Shown piece after piece: positions 36,372 to 45,656 of a stretch of DNA of 64,000 bases; the stretch's first letter is position 1, and each line of letters begins with the position of its first letter. Where the stretch lies: contig JANCRA010000003.1 in NCBI GenBank assembly GCA_024362935.1, positions 51,001,844-51,065,843 of the forward strand. Reading direction: 5' to 3'. This stretch comes from Setophaga petechia (lineage: Eukaryota > Chordata > Aves > Passeriformes > Parulidae). The position numbers were made by a program, and so were the translations under genes. The notes below the pieces were generated by a model. The model ran no database searches and was not told the DNA's origin. It was given only the letters and a program-made list of their open reading frames with translations.

Positions 36372-36900
36372 TGTACCAGTTTGACAGCAAACCAGTGGGA
36401 GATCCCAAGTCAGAACTACAATTTAATAGGAGAAATAAAATAAAGGCAGAAAGGACCACCTTAAAGTGACAGAGTCAGAATACAACCTGGCACACCGGTG
36501 GTCTGATCAAAGGGTGGCTGAGGCGCTCTGGGAGGGAGGGACGTGGTTCTGTCAGAGTTGTGACCCTGCAGAAGGGCCTGGTCCACCTCTGAAGGTCCCC
36601 TGGTGATCCTGGACCTCTTCTCCTCTGGCAACTCTGCAGGCAAAAGGCTCCTGGTGTTCCAAGTGCCGGCTTATATGCGGGTGGGACTGCTTGGCTCCTC
36701 CCCCTGGGCGGGGCATCCCACCATGGGGTGATGTCACTGAGGAGTCATCCAGAGAGATTTTGGGGGCCACCTGCACAGAAATATCCCGTGGAGAGAGATG
36801 AGTCATGGAAGAGAGAAAGAACACTGTCCCACCTGTTTGAACAGCTCATGGGGATGGGGATGCATTCTTTCAGTTTCATTTTCTATTCTAACCTAAGACA
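36372..36900 (-). mobile_element. 529-bp ERV LTR, unit A
   Basis: On the - strand it runs from TGTCTTAGG to CTGGTACA (TG...CA ends). It has GC boxes and a CATATAAG TATA element (36670-36677) upstream and ATTAAA (36422-36427) near the 3' end. About nine substitutions by eye separate it from the unit B LTR. Confidence 0.85.
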
Positions 36901-38080
36901 TAAGCACACCCAGGGACTGCAATGACATCAAGAAACCACAAATGACACCAAGAAACCCAAAATGACCTCAAGAAACCCCTTGACCTCAAGAAACCCCTGC
37001 CACCTCAAGCAGCCCCTGGGATTCTGCGCCCTCACTTCCCGGCCTGCAGCAGCCCAGGTACCAGAACCAGAACCAGGTCCCAGATCCAGGCTGGCAGGGG
37101 CAGGGGTGCCAGACAGGCTCTCCCACAGTTTCCTTCCCTGCCTGTTCCCTCCATCCATCTCTTCTTCTCCAGGAGTTGGCTCCTCAGCAGCAGGATCTGA
37201 GCCAGCCAGAGAACTCACCTGGCTCATGGCAGCCCTTCAGTTCTGCTGCACACAGTCAGCACCCAGAGTCCTAAACTGGGTTAAAAAAAACAAAGTAATT
37301 CATACTGTTCCACAGAGAAAAAGTGTAAAACAACTCAGTGGACACAAGATTGCTCATGTCTCATTCTTCCTGGCCTCTCCCAGCCCTGTACAACGTGTTT
37401 GAAGGGAACGGGAGCTGTGGATATAACACACACACAGTGCTCATTCCCATCCACACACACATTCACCAGCAGTGCTTGAATCAAATCCACCTGCTCATCC
37501 TTCCCACTTCACTAAAAAACATCTGAACAACTGTTCCCCCTTTGGCACAAAATTCCCATCAGACAGAGAAGTTCCTGTGCCTCCAGGAACACTTCTTGGC
37601 CCAGCAAGGGCTGCAGTGTGGTGAGCCCGGGTACAACAGCAGATCCTGACACCCCAAACAATCCATTTCTCATGGCCTTTTTTACAAAAGGCACACTGAC
37701 TCCTTCCCAGTCACTGTCCTGGTGACTGCCCCCTTCCCTTTGCTCCTGGGGCTCCCTGCACCTTTTCCCATGTAAAAAAACTGTGGGGGTGTAAAAACTG
37801 TGCCATTATCCTTGCCTGTACCCTCCCCTTGTCACACCTTCTTCCACATCTTTCATAAACCTGGGATCCCTTTCTAAACAATTCCTGGCAGGCTCAACCA
37901 CCTCTCCGTCCCCTGCATGTGGGCTCTCACCCTCCACAGCCACCAAACTCTGCAAAATCACTCACCTTCTGGAGATCCCCAAAAAAATCCCTTTGTGTAT
38001 CAGGCCAGGCTTTGGTGACACATTGTCTCTTACAGGGTACACAAAAAGTGGTCACTGTGCCATACAGGGCACACCATGGA
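36901..38080. other. Non-LTR part of unit A, possible relict of another retrovirus
   Basis: It includes GACCTCAAGAAACCCC repeats (36915-37015). On the - strand near 37645-37699 is a CAFCKKGH-like stretch recalling a nucleocapsid zinc knuckle, but the spacing is wrong and unit B has a stop there. I see no open gene. Confidence 0.35.
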
Positions 38081-38265
38081 CAATGCCCTGCAGCCCTGGA
38101 GATGTTTGGTTGGTGGTTTGTGAGGGGATGGACAATGCCCTGCAGCCCTGGAGATGTTTGTGAGGGGATGGACAATGCCCTGCAGCCCTGGAGATGTTTG
38201 GTTGATTGTTTCTGAGGGGATGGACCATGCCCTGCAGCCCTGGAGATGTTTGTGAGGGGATGGAC
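38081..38265. repeat. Tandem repeat (GGGGATGGACAATGCCCTGC type), unit A
   Basis: ATGCCCTGCAGCCCTGGAGA-TGTTTG recurs four times with alternating short and long spacers. In unit B the matching array (42787-43027) has five copies, showing length change since duplication. Confidence 0.85.
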
Positions 38266-38752
38266 AAAAAATGACCTAAAGTAAGCCCTGGAAAAACAAA
38301 AAATTTCTCAAATGGCCCAGAGTAACCTTTGTGTCCTCAAATGACCCCTATGACCTAGAGTAACCCAAATTTGACCTCTCATGACCCCTACAACCTGGAG
38401 TAACCCCGAGTAACCTCAAATGACCTCTCGTGACACCTGTGACCTAAAGTAACCCTGAGTAGGGACTTAGATGACTTTAAGTAACCTGTACTGGTTTGAA
38501 AATAATCCCAAATGTCCACTGGCCCTATAGGGCTGAACAGGCATTGCTGACCCCACCTTGGCTCCCCAGTTCCCAAATCATCTCCTGGGAATGGGAATCA
38601 CAGACACAAGTTGAGACAAGTCTTATTTAGGGCTTTATTTAGGTTTAATTAAGGGGGGAAAGCACTTTATCTTTGTTGAGCTGTTCCACAGCCAGTTTAT
38701 GTTATGATGAAGAATTGTTGATGGTGCAGTGCTGCTGTGGGATTGGTACCTG

Positions 38753-39246
38753 TCATTCTTCAGCTCTCAGCAGTCGCAGAGCAGAGGGCTCATCTGAGAG
38801 ACCAGGCAGGGCACTCAGCTCTCTGATGGCTTCTGTCTCTGCAGCAGCAATCCCAAAAGCCCAACGCTGTCCTTTGGGGTTTCTGAAACACTCACTGCTG
38901 AGCTGGTCTGTGCTGGGCATGCAGAGCCTCTGGGCCAGCCACCATGGGATGTTTGTGCCACTCCTTCCCAGATAATTCACTTCAGCTGCTGGGGTCCTCC
39001 TGTGAGCCCAGAAATGGAAATGGGATCCACTCCCACACACCTTGGTGGCATCAGGGGACACTGAGTGCCAGTGTGCACCACAGCTGTCCCTCTGTGGGTC
39101 AGACGTGCCAGGCCGTGGCATCCACACAGTCCAGGAGATCCAATTCTCCTCCACCTGGCTGGCACCAGGGCCCCTCTAATCCTGGTCAAGGTACAGCTGG
39201 TCTCCTCCTGTAAATGTGCTCCTGAGAACAAGGACTGGTTCTTCAC
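38753..39246 (-). pseudogene. Degraded ERV protease-like region, unit B
   Basis: Same layout and same HTGT substitution of the protease active site as in unit A, showing that the catalytic loss predates the duplication. Frames 38753-39154 and 38977-39246 overlap out of phase. Confidence 0.5.
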
Positions 39247-39353
39247 GAGAACCAGTCATGTTATCATTCCTATTCCAACAGGAGTTCTGCCCACGAGAGG
39301 CTGGAGCAGCACTGATGAGCTTCTTGTGGTGGGTGTTGCTCTTCTCAGTTCAG

Positions 39354-39830
39354 CTACCCAGGCTGCTGAGGAGGAGGGGGCTTCTCCATCCCATGTTCCT
39401 GAAAGAGAAAACAGAAATGACCTCGTGGAGCCTCTCTGCCTGGCTGGGGCACATCTGCTCCTAATGCAGAGACTTGCTGGTTCTGCTGAGATGTGGTAAA
39501 TCCCTTCCTGAAGTGGTAAATCCCTTCCTGAAGCTCCTCTCTCAGTTTCTGGTGGCCCTCTTCCATTTTCTCTTCCAAGCTCCAGCTGTGCTCAGCCAGC
39601 TTTGTTTCCATGGATGACAGATGGGTGCATAACAGGGCAGTATTCTTGTAAATTATTAATTTGTTGACCAGTGCTCCCACCTTGTCCTCTCCTTTCCCCA
39701 CTGCAGCATCTCCAGGTAACAGGAGGATCTCTGCTCCAAGCTGTACAAATCCCATCCACATCTGCAACGTGCACTGGACACCCTTGGGGCTCTTAGGGAA
39801 GAATGATCTCCTTGTTCCATTGTGCTCCAT
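39354..39830 (-). pseudogene. gag-like 3' portion, unit B
   Basis: A 158-codon frame matching 34707-35168, including the coiled-coil-like METKLAEHSW stretch. A short local duplication at 39497-39535 (GTGGTAAATCCCTTCCTGAA twice) is absent from unit A. Confidence 0.4.
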
Positions 39831-39891
39831 CTCCCCTGGTGCACCTGGAGGTTTTATTTATAAAGCACTCATCCCTTACACTCACCAGCAG

Positions 39892-41025
39892 TCACTGCCA
39901 GGGGCTGAGAGTTCCCTGAGTTCTTCTGATCCCTTGGTTCATGACCACATGCCAGGACAGGGATCCCAGCTGCCTGTCCCAAGTGCTGTCACTGGCCAGG
40001 GTGGACTCGTTGGTCTGGGGGCTGAGCTCCCTCCGCAGGCCTCGCAGCCCACCCAGGGACAGAGAGACAGTGATGGCCACTGGCTCTGGCTCTTCTGCTG
40101 GCTGTGAGGGTCCAGCCACCTCCTCATCAGTCTCTGTTTGGATGGATTTGTTCTTGGATTTCTTCTTCTGAACGGGGGCAGCTGCTGCTGGCTTGGGCGG
40201 CCCTGGATGGGTGACCGTCTGTGTGGAAGCACTGGCTGCCCTTTTGGTTCCTTTTCTCCCCATGACAGGCTGTGCAGATGTGGTGCCTGTTCCTTTGCTT
40301 TGGGTTCCTTTTCTCTCCATGGCAGGCTGTGCAGATGTGATGCCTGTTCCTTTGGTTTTGGTTCCTTTTCTCTCCATGGCAGGCTGTGCAGATGTGGTGC
40401 CTGTTCCTTTGCTTTGGGTTCCTTTTCTCTCCATGGCAGGCTGTGCAGACGTGGTGCCTGTTCCTTTGGTTTTGGTTCCTTTTCTCTCCATGGCAGGCTG
40501 TGCAGATGTAGTGCCTGCTGATTCTGTCCTTCCCTCCTCCTCATCCTCCTCAAGACGCTGCTGTACCACACGGAGTGTTTCTCTGTCTCTAAGCATGGTC
40601 CAGAGGGTGTACAGGGTGTGGAGGTTGCAGGCTACAGAGAGAAGACAAAGCAGAACTAACACCAAGAAGATGATGCCATCTTTGACACCCAGAGGGAACT
40701 CAAAATTTTCAAAAACTGCTCTGACAAGACTGAAATTCAGGGGAAAACAACTCTCTGCTCTTTCTCCCAAGGGCTGGCTGTGATTGTTGAGGAGGTTGCA
40801 GAGGCAGCAGCCCAGACCAGGACAAGCGAAGGAAAGTGAATTTCTGTTCCAAGTTATGTTCACTTCCCCCGAGGTTATCATGCAATAGATGCAATAAACC
40901 AACAAACCAATTTTCATAGCATTCCCCAAGCTCAAGAGGAGCCCTGCAGCAGACAGGCAGCTCCCCATGTGTGGGAACAGACAGAGAGCAAGGTGTAAGA
41001 GCCGTGTAAGCACGGTGAGCACCAT
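39892..41025 (-). CDS. Open gag-like reading frame of an endogenous retrovirus, unit B
   Basis: Read from ATG 41023-41025 (context ACCATGG), 377 codons. An in-frame TTG further upstream lies inside the primer-binding site and is not a likely start. Hydrophobic segments occupy roughly the first 60 residues (two) and another near residues 130-150. Then follow an acidic stretch (EEDEEEGR), five 19-residue repeats (TSAQPAMER-KGTKTKGTGT), a lysine-rich stretch (KKKSKNKS), and a tail with SLSLGG-LRGL and QLGSLSW. The tail matches in style the Gag of a songbird class II ERV; this is recall, not a search. Its position after LTR and primer-binding site supports gag. The open state may simply reflect recent origin. 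It could instead be a non-coding relict whose repeats happen to stay in frame. Confidence 0.5.
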   Translation of the reverse strand: MVLTVLTRLLHLALCLFPHMGSCLSAAGLLLSLGNAMKIGLLVYCIYCMITSGEVNITWNRNSLSFACPGLGCCLCNLLNNHSQPLGERAESCFPLNFSLVRAVFENFEFPLGVKDGIIFLVLVLLCLLSVACNLHTLYTLWTMLRDRETLRVVQQRLEEDEEEGRTESAGTTSAQPAMERKGTKTKGTGTTSAQPAMERKGTQSKGTGTTSAQPAMERKGTKTKGTGITSAQPAMERKGTQSKGTGTTSAQPVMGRKGTKRAASASTQTVTHPGPPKPAAAAPVQKKKSKNKSIQTETDEEVAGPSQPAEEPEPVAITVSLSLGGLRGLRRELSPQTNESTLASDSTWDRQLGSLSWHVVMNQGIRRTQGTLSPWQ

Positions 41026-41080
41026 GGTGAACAGGAGGTTCCTGTAACACAAAATTGCAATTCTGACTTCTCTCAGGACT

Positions 41081-41099
41081 GGCTCCACATAGGGTGCCA
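41081..41099 (-). promoter_or_regulatory. Putative retroviral primer-binding site, unit B
   Basis: Identical to the unit A site (TGGCACCCTATGTGGAGCC on the - strand), five bases from the LTR. Confidence 0.65.
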
Positions 41100-41104
41100 A
41101 AATA

Positions 41105-41633
41105 TGTACCAGTTTGACAGCAAACCAGTGGGAGATCCCAAGTCAGAACTACAATTTAATAGGAGAAATAAAATAAAGGCAGAAAGGACCACCTTAAAGT
41201 GACAGAGTCAGAATACAACCTGGCACGCTGGTGGTCTGATCAAAGGGTGGCTGAGGCGCTCTGGGAGGGAGGGACGTGGTTCTGTCAGAGTTGTGATCCT
41301 GCAGAAGGGCCTGGTCCTCCTCTGAAGGTCCCCTGGTGATCCTGGACCTCTTCTCCTCTGGCAACTCCGCAGGCAAAAGGTTCCTGGTGTTCCAAGTGCC
41401 GGCTTATATGCAGGTGGGACTGCTTGGCTCCTCCCCCTGGGCGGGGCATCCCACCATGGGGTGATGTCACTGAGGAGTCATCCAGAGAGATTTTGGGGGC
41501 CACCTGCACAGAAATATCCCGTGGAGAGAGATGAGTCATGGAAGAGAGAAAGAACACTGTCCCACCTGTTTGAACAGCTCATGGGGATGGGGATGCATAC
41601 TTTCAGTTTCGTTTTCTATTCTAACCTAAGACA
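41105..41633 (-). mobile_element. 529-bp ERV LTR, unit B
   Basis: Same ends and length as the unit A LTR. On the - strand: GC boxes (CCCCGCCC near 41445), CATATAAG (41403-41410) and ATTAAA (41155-41160). No matching 3' LTR is present in the unit. Confidence 0.85.
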
Positions 41634-42786
41634 TAAGCACACCCAGGGACTGCAATGACATCAAGAAACCACAAATGACACCAAGAAACTCAAAATGACC
41701 TCAAGAAATCCCTGTGACCTCAAGCAGCTCCTAGGATTCTGCACCCTCAGTTCCCAGCCTGCAGCAGCCCAGGTACCAGAACCAGAACCAGGTCCCAGAT
41801 CCAGGCTGGCAGGGGCAGGGGTGCCAGGCAGGCTCTCCTACAGGTTCCCTCCCTGCCTGGTCCCTCCATCATCTCTTCTTCTCCAGGAGTTGGCTCCTCA
41901 GCAGCAGGATCTGAGCCAGCCAGAGAACTCACCTGGCTCATGGCAGCCCTTCAGTTCTGCTGCACACAGTCAGCACCCAGAGTCCTCAACTGGGTTAAAA
42001 AAAACAAAGTAATTCATACTGTTCCACAGAGAAAAAGTGTAAAACAACTCAGTGGACACAAGATTGCTCATGTCTCATTCTTCCTGGCCTCTCCCAGCCC
42101 TGTACAACGTGTTTGAAGGGAATAGGAGCTGTGGATATAACACACACAGTGCTCATTCCCATCCACACACACATTCACCAGCAGTGCTTGAATCAAATCC
42201 ACCTGCTCATCCTTCCCACTTCACTAAAAACCATCTGAACAACTGTTCCCCCTTTGGCACAAAATTCCCATCAGACAGAGAAATTCCTGTGCCTCCAGGA
42301 ACACTTCTTGGCCCAGCAAGGGCTGCAGTGTGGTGAGCCCGGGTACAACAGCAGATCCTGACACCCCAAACAATCCATTTCTAATGGTCTTTTTTTCAAA
42401 AGGCACACTGACTCCTTCCCAGTCACTGTCCTGGTGACTGCCCCCTTCCCTTTGCTCCTGGGGCTCCCTGCAATTTTTCCCATGTAAAAAAACTGTGGGG
42501 GTGTAAAAACTGTGCCATTATCCTTGCCTGTACCCTCCCCTTGTCACACCTTCTTCCACATCTTTCATAAACCTGGGATCCCTTTCTAAACAATTCCTGG
42601 CAGACTCAGCCACCTCTCCATCCCCTGCATGTGGGCTCTCACCCTCCCACAGCCACCAAACTCTTTGCAAAATCACTCACCCTCTCGAGGACCCCAAAAA
42701 ACCCCTTGTGTGTCAGGCCAGGCTTTGGTGACACATTGTCTGTTACAGGGTACACAAAAAGTGGTCACTGTGCCATACAGGGCACA
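41634..42786. other. Non-LTR part of unit B
   Basis: Copy of 36901-38080 with small indels, for example GACCTCAAGAAATCCC repeats shortened at 41700-41725. No gene is supported. Confidence 0.5.
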
Positions 42787-43156
42787 CCATGGACAATGCC
42801 CTGCAGCCCTGGAGATGTTTGGGTGGTGGTTTGTGAGGGGATGGACAATGCCCTGCAGCCCTGGAGATGTTTGTGAGGGGATGGACAATGCCCTGCAGCC
42901 CTGGAGATGTTTGGTTGGTTGTGAGGGGGTGGACAATGCCCTGCAGCCCTGGACATGTTTGGGTGGTGGTTTGTGAGGGGATGGACCATGCCCTGCAGCC
43001 CTGGAGATGTTTGTGAGGGGATGGACAAAAAATCACCTAAAGTAAGCCCTGGAAAAACCAAAAAATTCTCAAATGACCTAGAGTAACCTTTATGTCCTTA
43101 AATGACCCCTGTGACCTCGAGTAACCCAATTTGACCTCTCATGACCCCTATGCCTT

Positions 43157-44440
43157 TTATTATTATTATATTAATTTTGAACTTTTGTTCTTTAGTTTTT
43201 TTTAAACTTTCAATTTTATTCTGTAGCTGGGGAAACAATAATCTCACTGATGTTATTATCCAAGGAATAAGGTAAACATATTTCACCACTTTCTTCTCTT
43301 CACCTAAAGTTTGAGGCAAAAGCCCACAAAATCTTGAGAATGAGGTTTTTTGTGAAGCTATGAAAATACTTAACAGTGGAAGGATTATAGGCAAATTGAG
43401 ATTCAGTGATTCAGATTAACAGCTGTGTTACATTATTGATAGAGTATGTGTGCTCTATCTTTGCCAAGCTCTCTGAAGAGATCTTTAGAGAGAAATGGAG
43501 GGAAAATATACTTTATAAATTTTTATCATAGAAGCCTGTTAATGTTTGGTTATGTGGAAGTTGCCATTAGCTGACTGTATCAGTTTATGTTGGGAGCAGA
43601 TGTGGATTATCTCTTGGCTGCTGTTCTGTTTTGCCTAACACGAACACAGTGACTTTTATCTGTTTATTAATTTAAGACAAGGATTTCAAGTAGATGTGTT
43701 CAGAATAGCAAAAATTGTGTGGGAAGAACTGCAGGTGATGTCAGCTGTGATGATATTGAATGCAGTGATAAATTGGTATCTTATGAAAATTCCTATCTTA
43801 AGTTCTATCTTAAAATGTCTGCTTTTGATTTGATTGTTATGGCACTAACTTTTTGCTTGGTGGCTTGTTGTTGGCCTTTTGTGTTTTTCCTAGTATAATT
43901 TTACAAGGAGCTTAGTTTTGCTTTTGTTTGTGGCAACTTTTTGGTCTCTTGTAAGGTGTCAGTACCTTTTAGCAACAATGTGAACTGCTTTCTGATGTAA
44001 ATGAAATCTCGATTAAAAAAACCCAAACAAACACACCTAAAAAAATAATAAAAAATTACTTTCAATGGGGTTCATGTAATGTGATTCTATTTTAGTTTTT
44101 AGGTGAGGCTCTGTGACTGCAGGTGGTTCTGGTTAGCTCTGGAATGCTGTCCTGATGGTGTCCTGCTCTCTGTGTTTCTCTGCCTGCGGAGGTAACACAG
44201 TCCGTGCCTTTCCTGAGCCTCCTCCCACTGTGGGTCTGCCCAAAAGGACACAACAACCCCATTCTCACTGGATCTTCCCCGTTTTCTTTTACCCTCACTT
44301 TATTTCACTTGCACTTTTCCAGAAGCGGCACGAGGGTGGGTTTATTTCTCATCTAGGAATCCATTCATTGCCATGCGTTGGGTGCACAGAAACATTGCTA
44401 CTTCTTCATCTGAACTGACCAGCTCGACTTTGTTGCCCTC
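43157..44440. other. Gene-free interval between the ERV array and the LTR
   Basis: AT-moderate unique-looking sequence with no exon supported. It ends in GCCCTC, the left flank of the LTR. Confidence 0.35.
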
Positions 44441-45052
44441 TGTGAAAAACGCCAATCACTTGTTTTTAAAATTTTAAGTTTAATAGTAATAAAATGCTTA
44501 TACAAAATAGTAATACAATTAGAGTAATAACAATTTGGACAAATTGAATTAGGACAATATGAGACAATAAATACAAAGAGTTACAGACGTCCAGGTACGT
44601 TTTTCTGGGCAGCACGACCCTGAAAAAGGACACACGTTAACAAAGGATTAACCCTTAAAAGCAATAACCTGTTGCATATTCATACACCTCATACATGATG
44701 TATAAATTCCATTCAAATACAGGATTCTATCAGGTCAGTGTCAGTTTCTTCCTCTGAATCCTAACAGCGCCTTCGAGGTGGGAAGAAGTTCGTTTCTTCT
44801 GATACGAGGGCAATAAATTCTCTTTCTCTGAAAGATTTAGGTGTCCTGTAGCTGCTATCTCAGTGCGAGTCCTCTCTTTGAAAAAAGTATCCTACATAGC
44901 ATAGTTTCTATTTTAACATTTTTTATAACCTAAACCTATATTTAACACAGTACTTAAGAGAATTAAGACAGCATTACTTTCTAACACAACACATATAATA
45001 TTCATTTTAATATTTGCGAAAAGCCAATCATAAAATACATGCATTTTTCACA
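44441..45052 (-). mobile_element. Solo LTR with 5-bp target-site duplication
   Basis: Begins TGTGAAAAACGCC and ends GCATTTTTCACA, so the ends are 9-bp inverted repeats (TGTGAAAAA). CCCTC flanks both sides (44436-44440 and 45053-45057). I recognise the sequence as a common songbird LTR family. An ATTAAA near the end on the - strand suggests - orientation. No internal retroviral sequence remains. Confidence 0.85.
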
Positions 45053-45104
45053 CCCTCCCTTTCTCTTTCTTGGCAGAAAGAATTGTTAAGCATTAGAAAG
45101 GGCT

Positions 45105-45243
45105 GACCGCGGGTCACTGTCCCCGGAGGTGCTTAAGAAAAGCCTGGACACGGCACTCAGTGCCACGGGCTGGTTGACACGGTGGTGTCCGGTCACACTT
45201 TGGCCTCGGTGATCCCAGAGCCCTTTCATCGATTCTGCGACAC
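45105..45243 (+). mobile_element. CR1 LINE 3' end
   Basis: GGAGGTGCTTAAGAAAAGCC, GGCACTCAGTGCCACGGGCT and a TTTCATCGATTCTGCGAC terminus match the CR1 3' end. It is 5' truncated and lies about 400 bp upstream of the CYB5R2 start codon. Confidence 0.8.
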
Positions 45244-45656
45244 CAAAAACTCGGATCCCGGGGCAGCCGGACCCGCCCGCGCTGAGGGCGGAGTGGGGCT
45301 CGCCTCACTGACCGGGCCCAGCCCCGCCCGGCCCCAGGCGGCACAGGGAGGAGCAACCGGGAGGCGGGACCCGAGGAGGAACAGGGAGGAGGAGCCCGAG
45401 GGAGGATCAGGAGGCGGGACCCGAGGAGGAACAGGGAGGAGGAACCGAGGGAGGATCAGGAGGCGGGACCCGAGGAGGAACAGGGAGGAGGAACCCGAGG
45501 GAGGATCAGGAGGCGGGACCCGAGGAGGAACAGGGAGGAGGAACCGAGGGAGGATCAGGAGGCGGGACACGAGGAGGAACCTCGGGTGGGGAGGCGGGGT
45601 GTGCGCGGCCGGGAGTGAGCGGGCCCGGTGCGGCGGGAGCTGCGGGCGAGGCCGCC
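45244..45656 (+). promoter_or_regulatory. CYB5R2: CYB5R2 CpG-island promoter and 5' UTR
   Basis: CpG-dense sequence continuing into exons 1-2, with repeated GGCGGG GC boxes and no TATA box. The start codon context GCCGCCATGG is an ideal Kozak match. Confidence 0.65.
45361..45600 (+). repeat. 49-50-bp GC-box minisatellite in the CYB5R2 promoter
   Basis: GAGGCGGGACCCGAGGAGGA recurs at 45361, 45411, 45460, 45510 and 45559, alternating 50- and 49-bp spacing caused by a single C gain or loss in GAACCCGAGG. Confidence 0.92.

Larger units (their letters stand above)
33483..38265 (-). mobile_element. Tandem unit A: truncated ERV with flanking satellite
   Basis: This is the first copy of a ~4.7-kb segment repeated immediately at 38266-43027. 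Landmarks shared in order (+ coordinates): half-site satellite, protease-like region, gag-like region, primer-binding site and LTR, then ~1.3 kb of other sequence and a short tandem repeat. The retroviral part is read on the - strand and stops before any polymerase. Both unit junctions fall inside the satellite, so the duplication did not use the LTRs. Confidence 0.85.
38266..43027 (-). mobile_element. Tandem unit B: truncated ERV with flanking satellite
   Basis: The second copy of the ~4.7-kb unit, colinear with 33483-38265 and only slightly diverged. A third satellite start follows at 43028-43156 and then unique sequence, so the array is two full copies plus a remnant. Confidence 0.85.

Noticed and set aside
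41026..41100. Longer start for the unit B gag-like frame (402 codons)
   Set aside because: The apparent first codon is TTG lying in the primer-binding site; the first ATG with good context is at 41023-41025.
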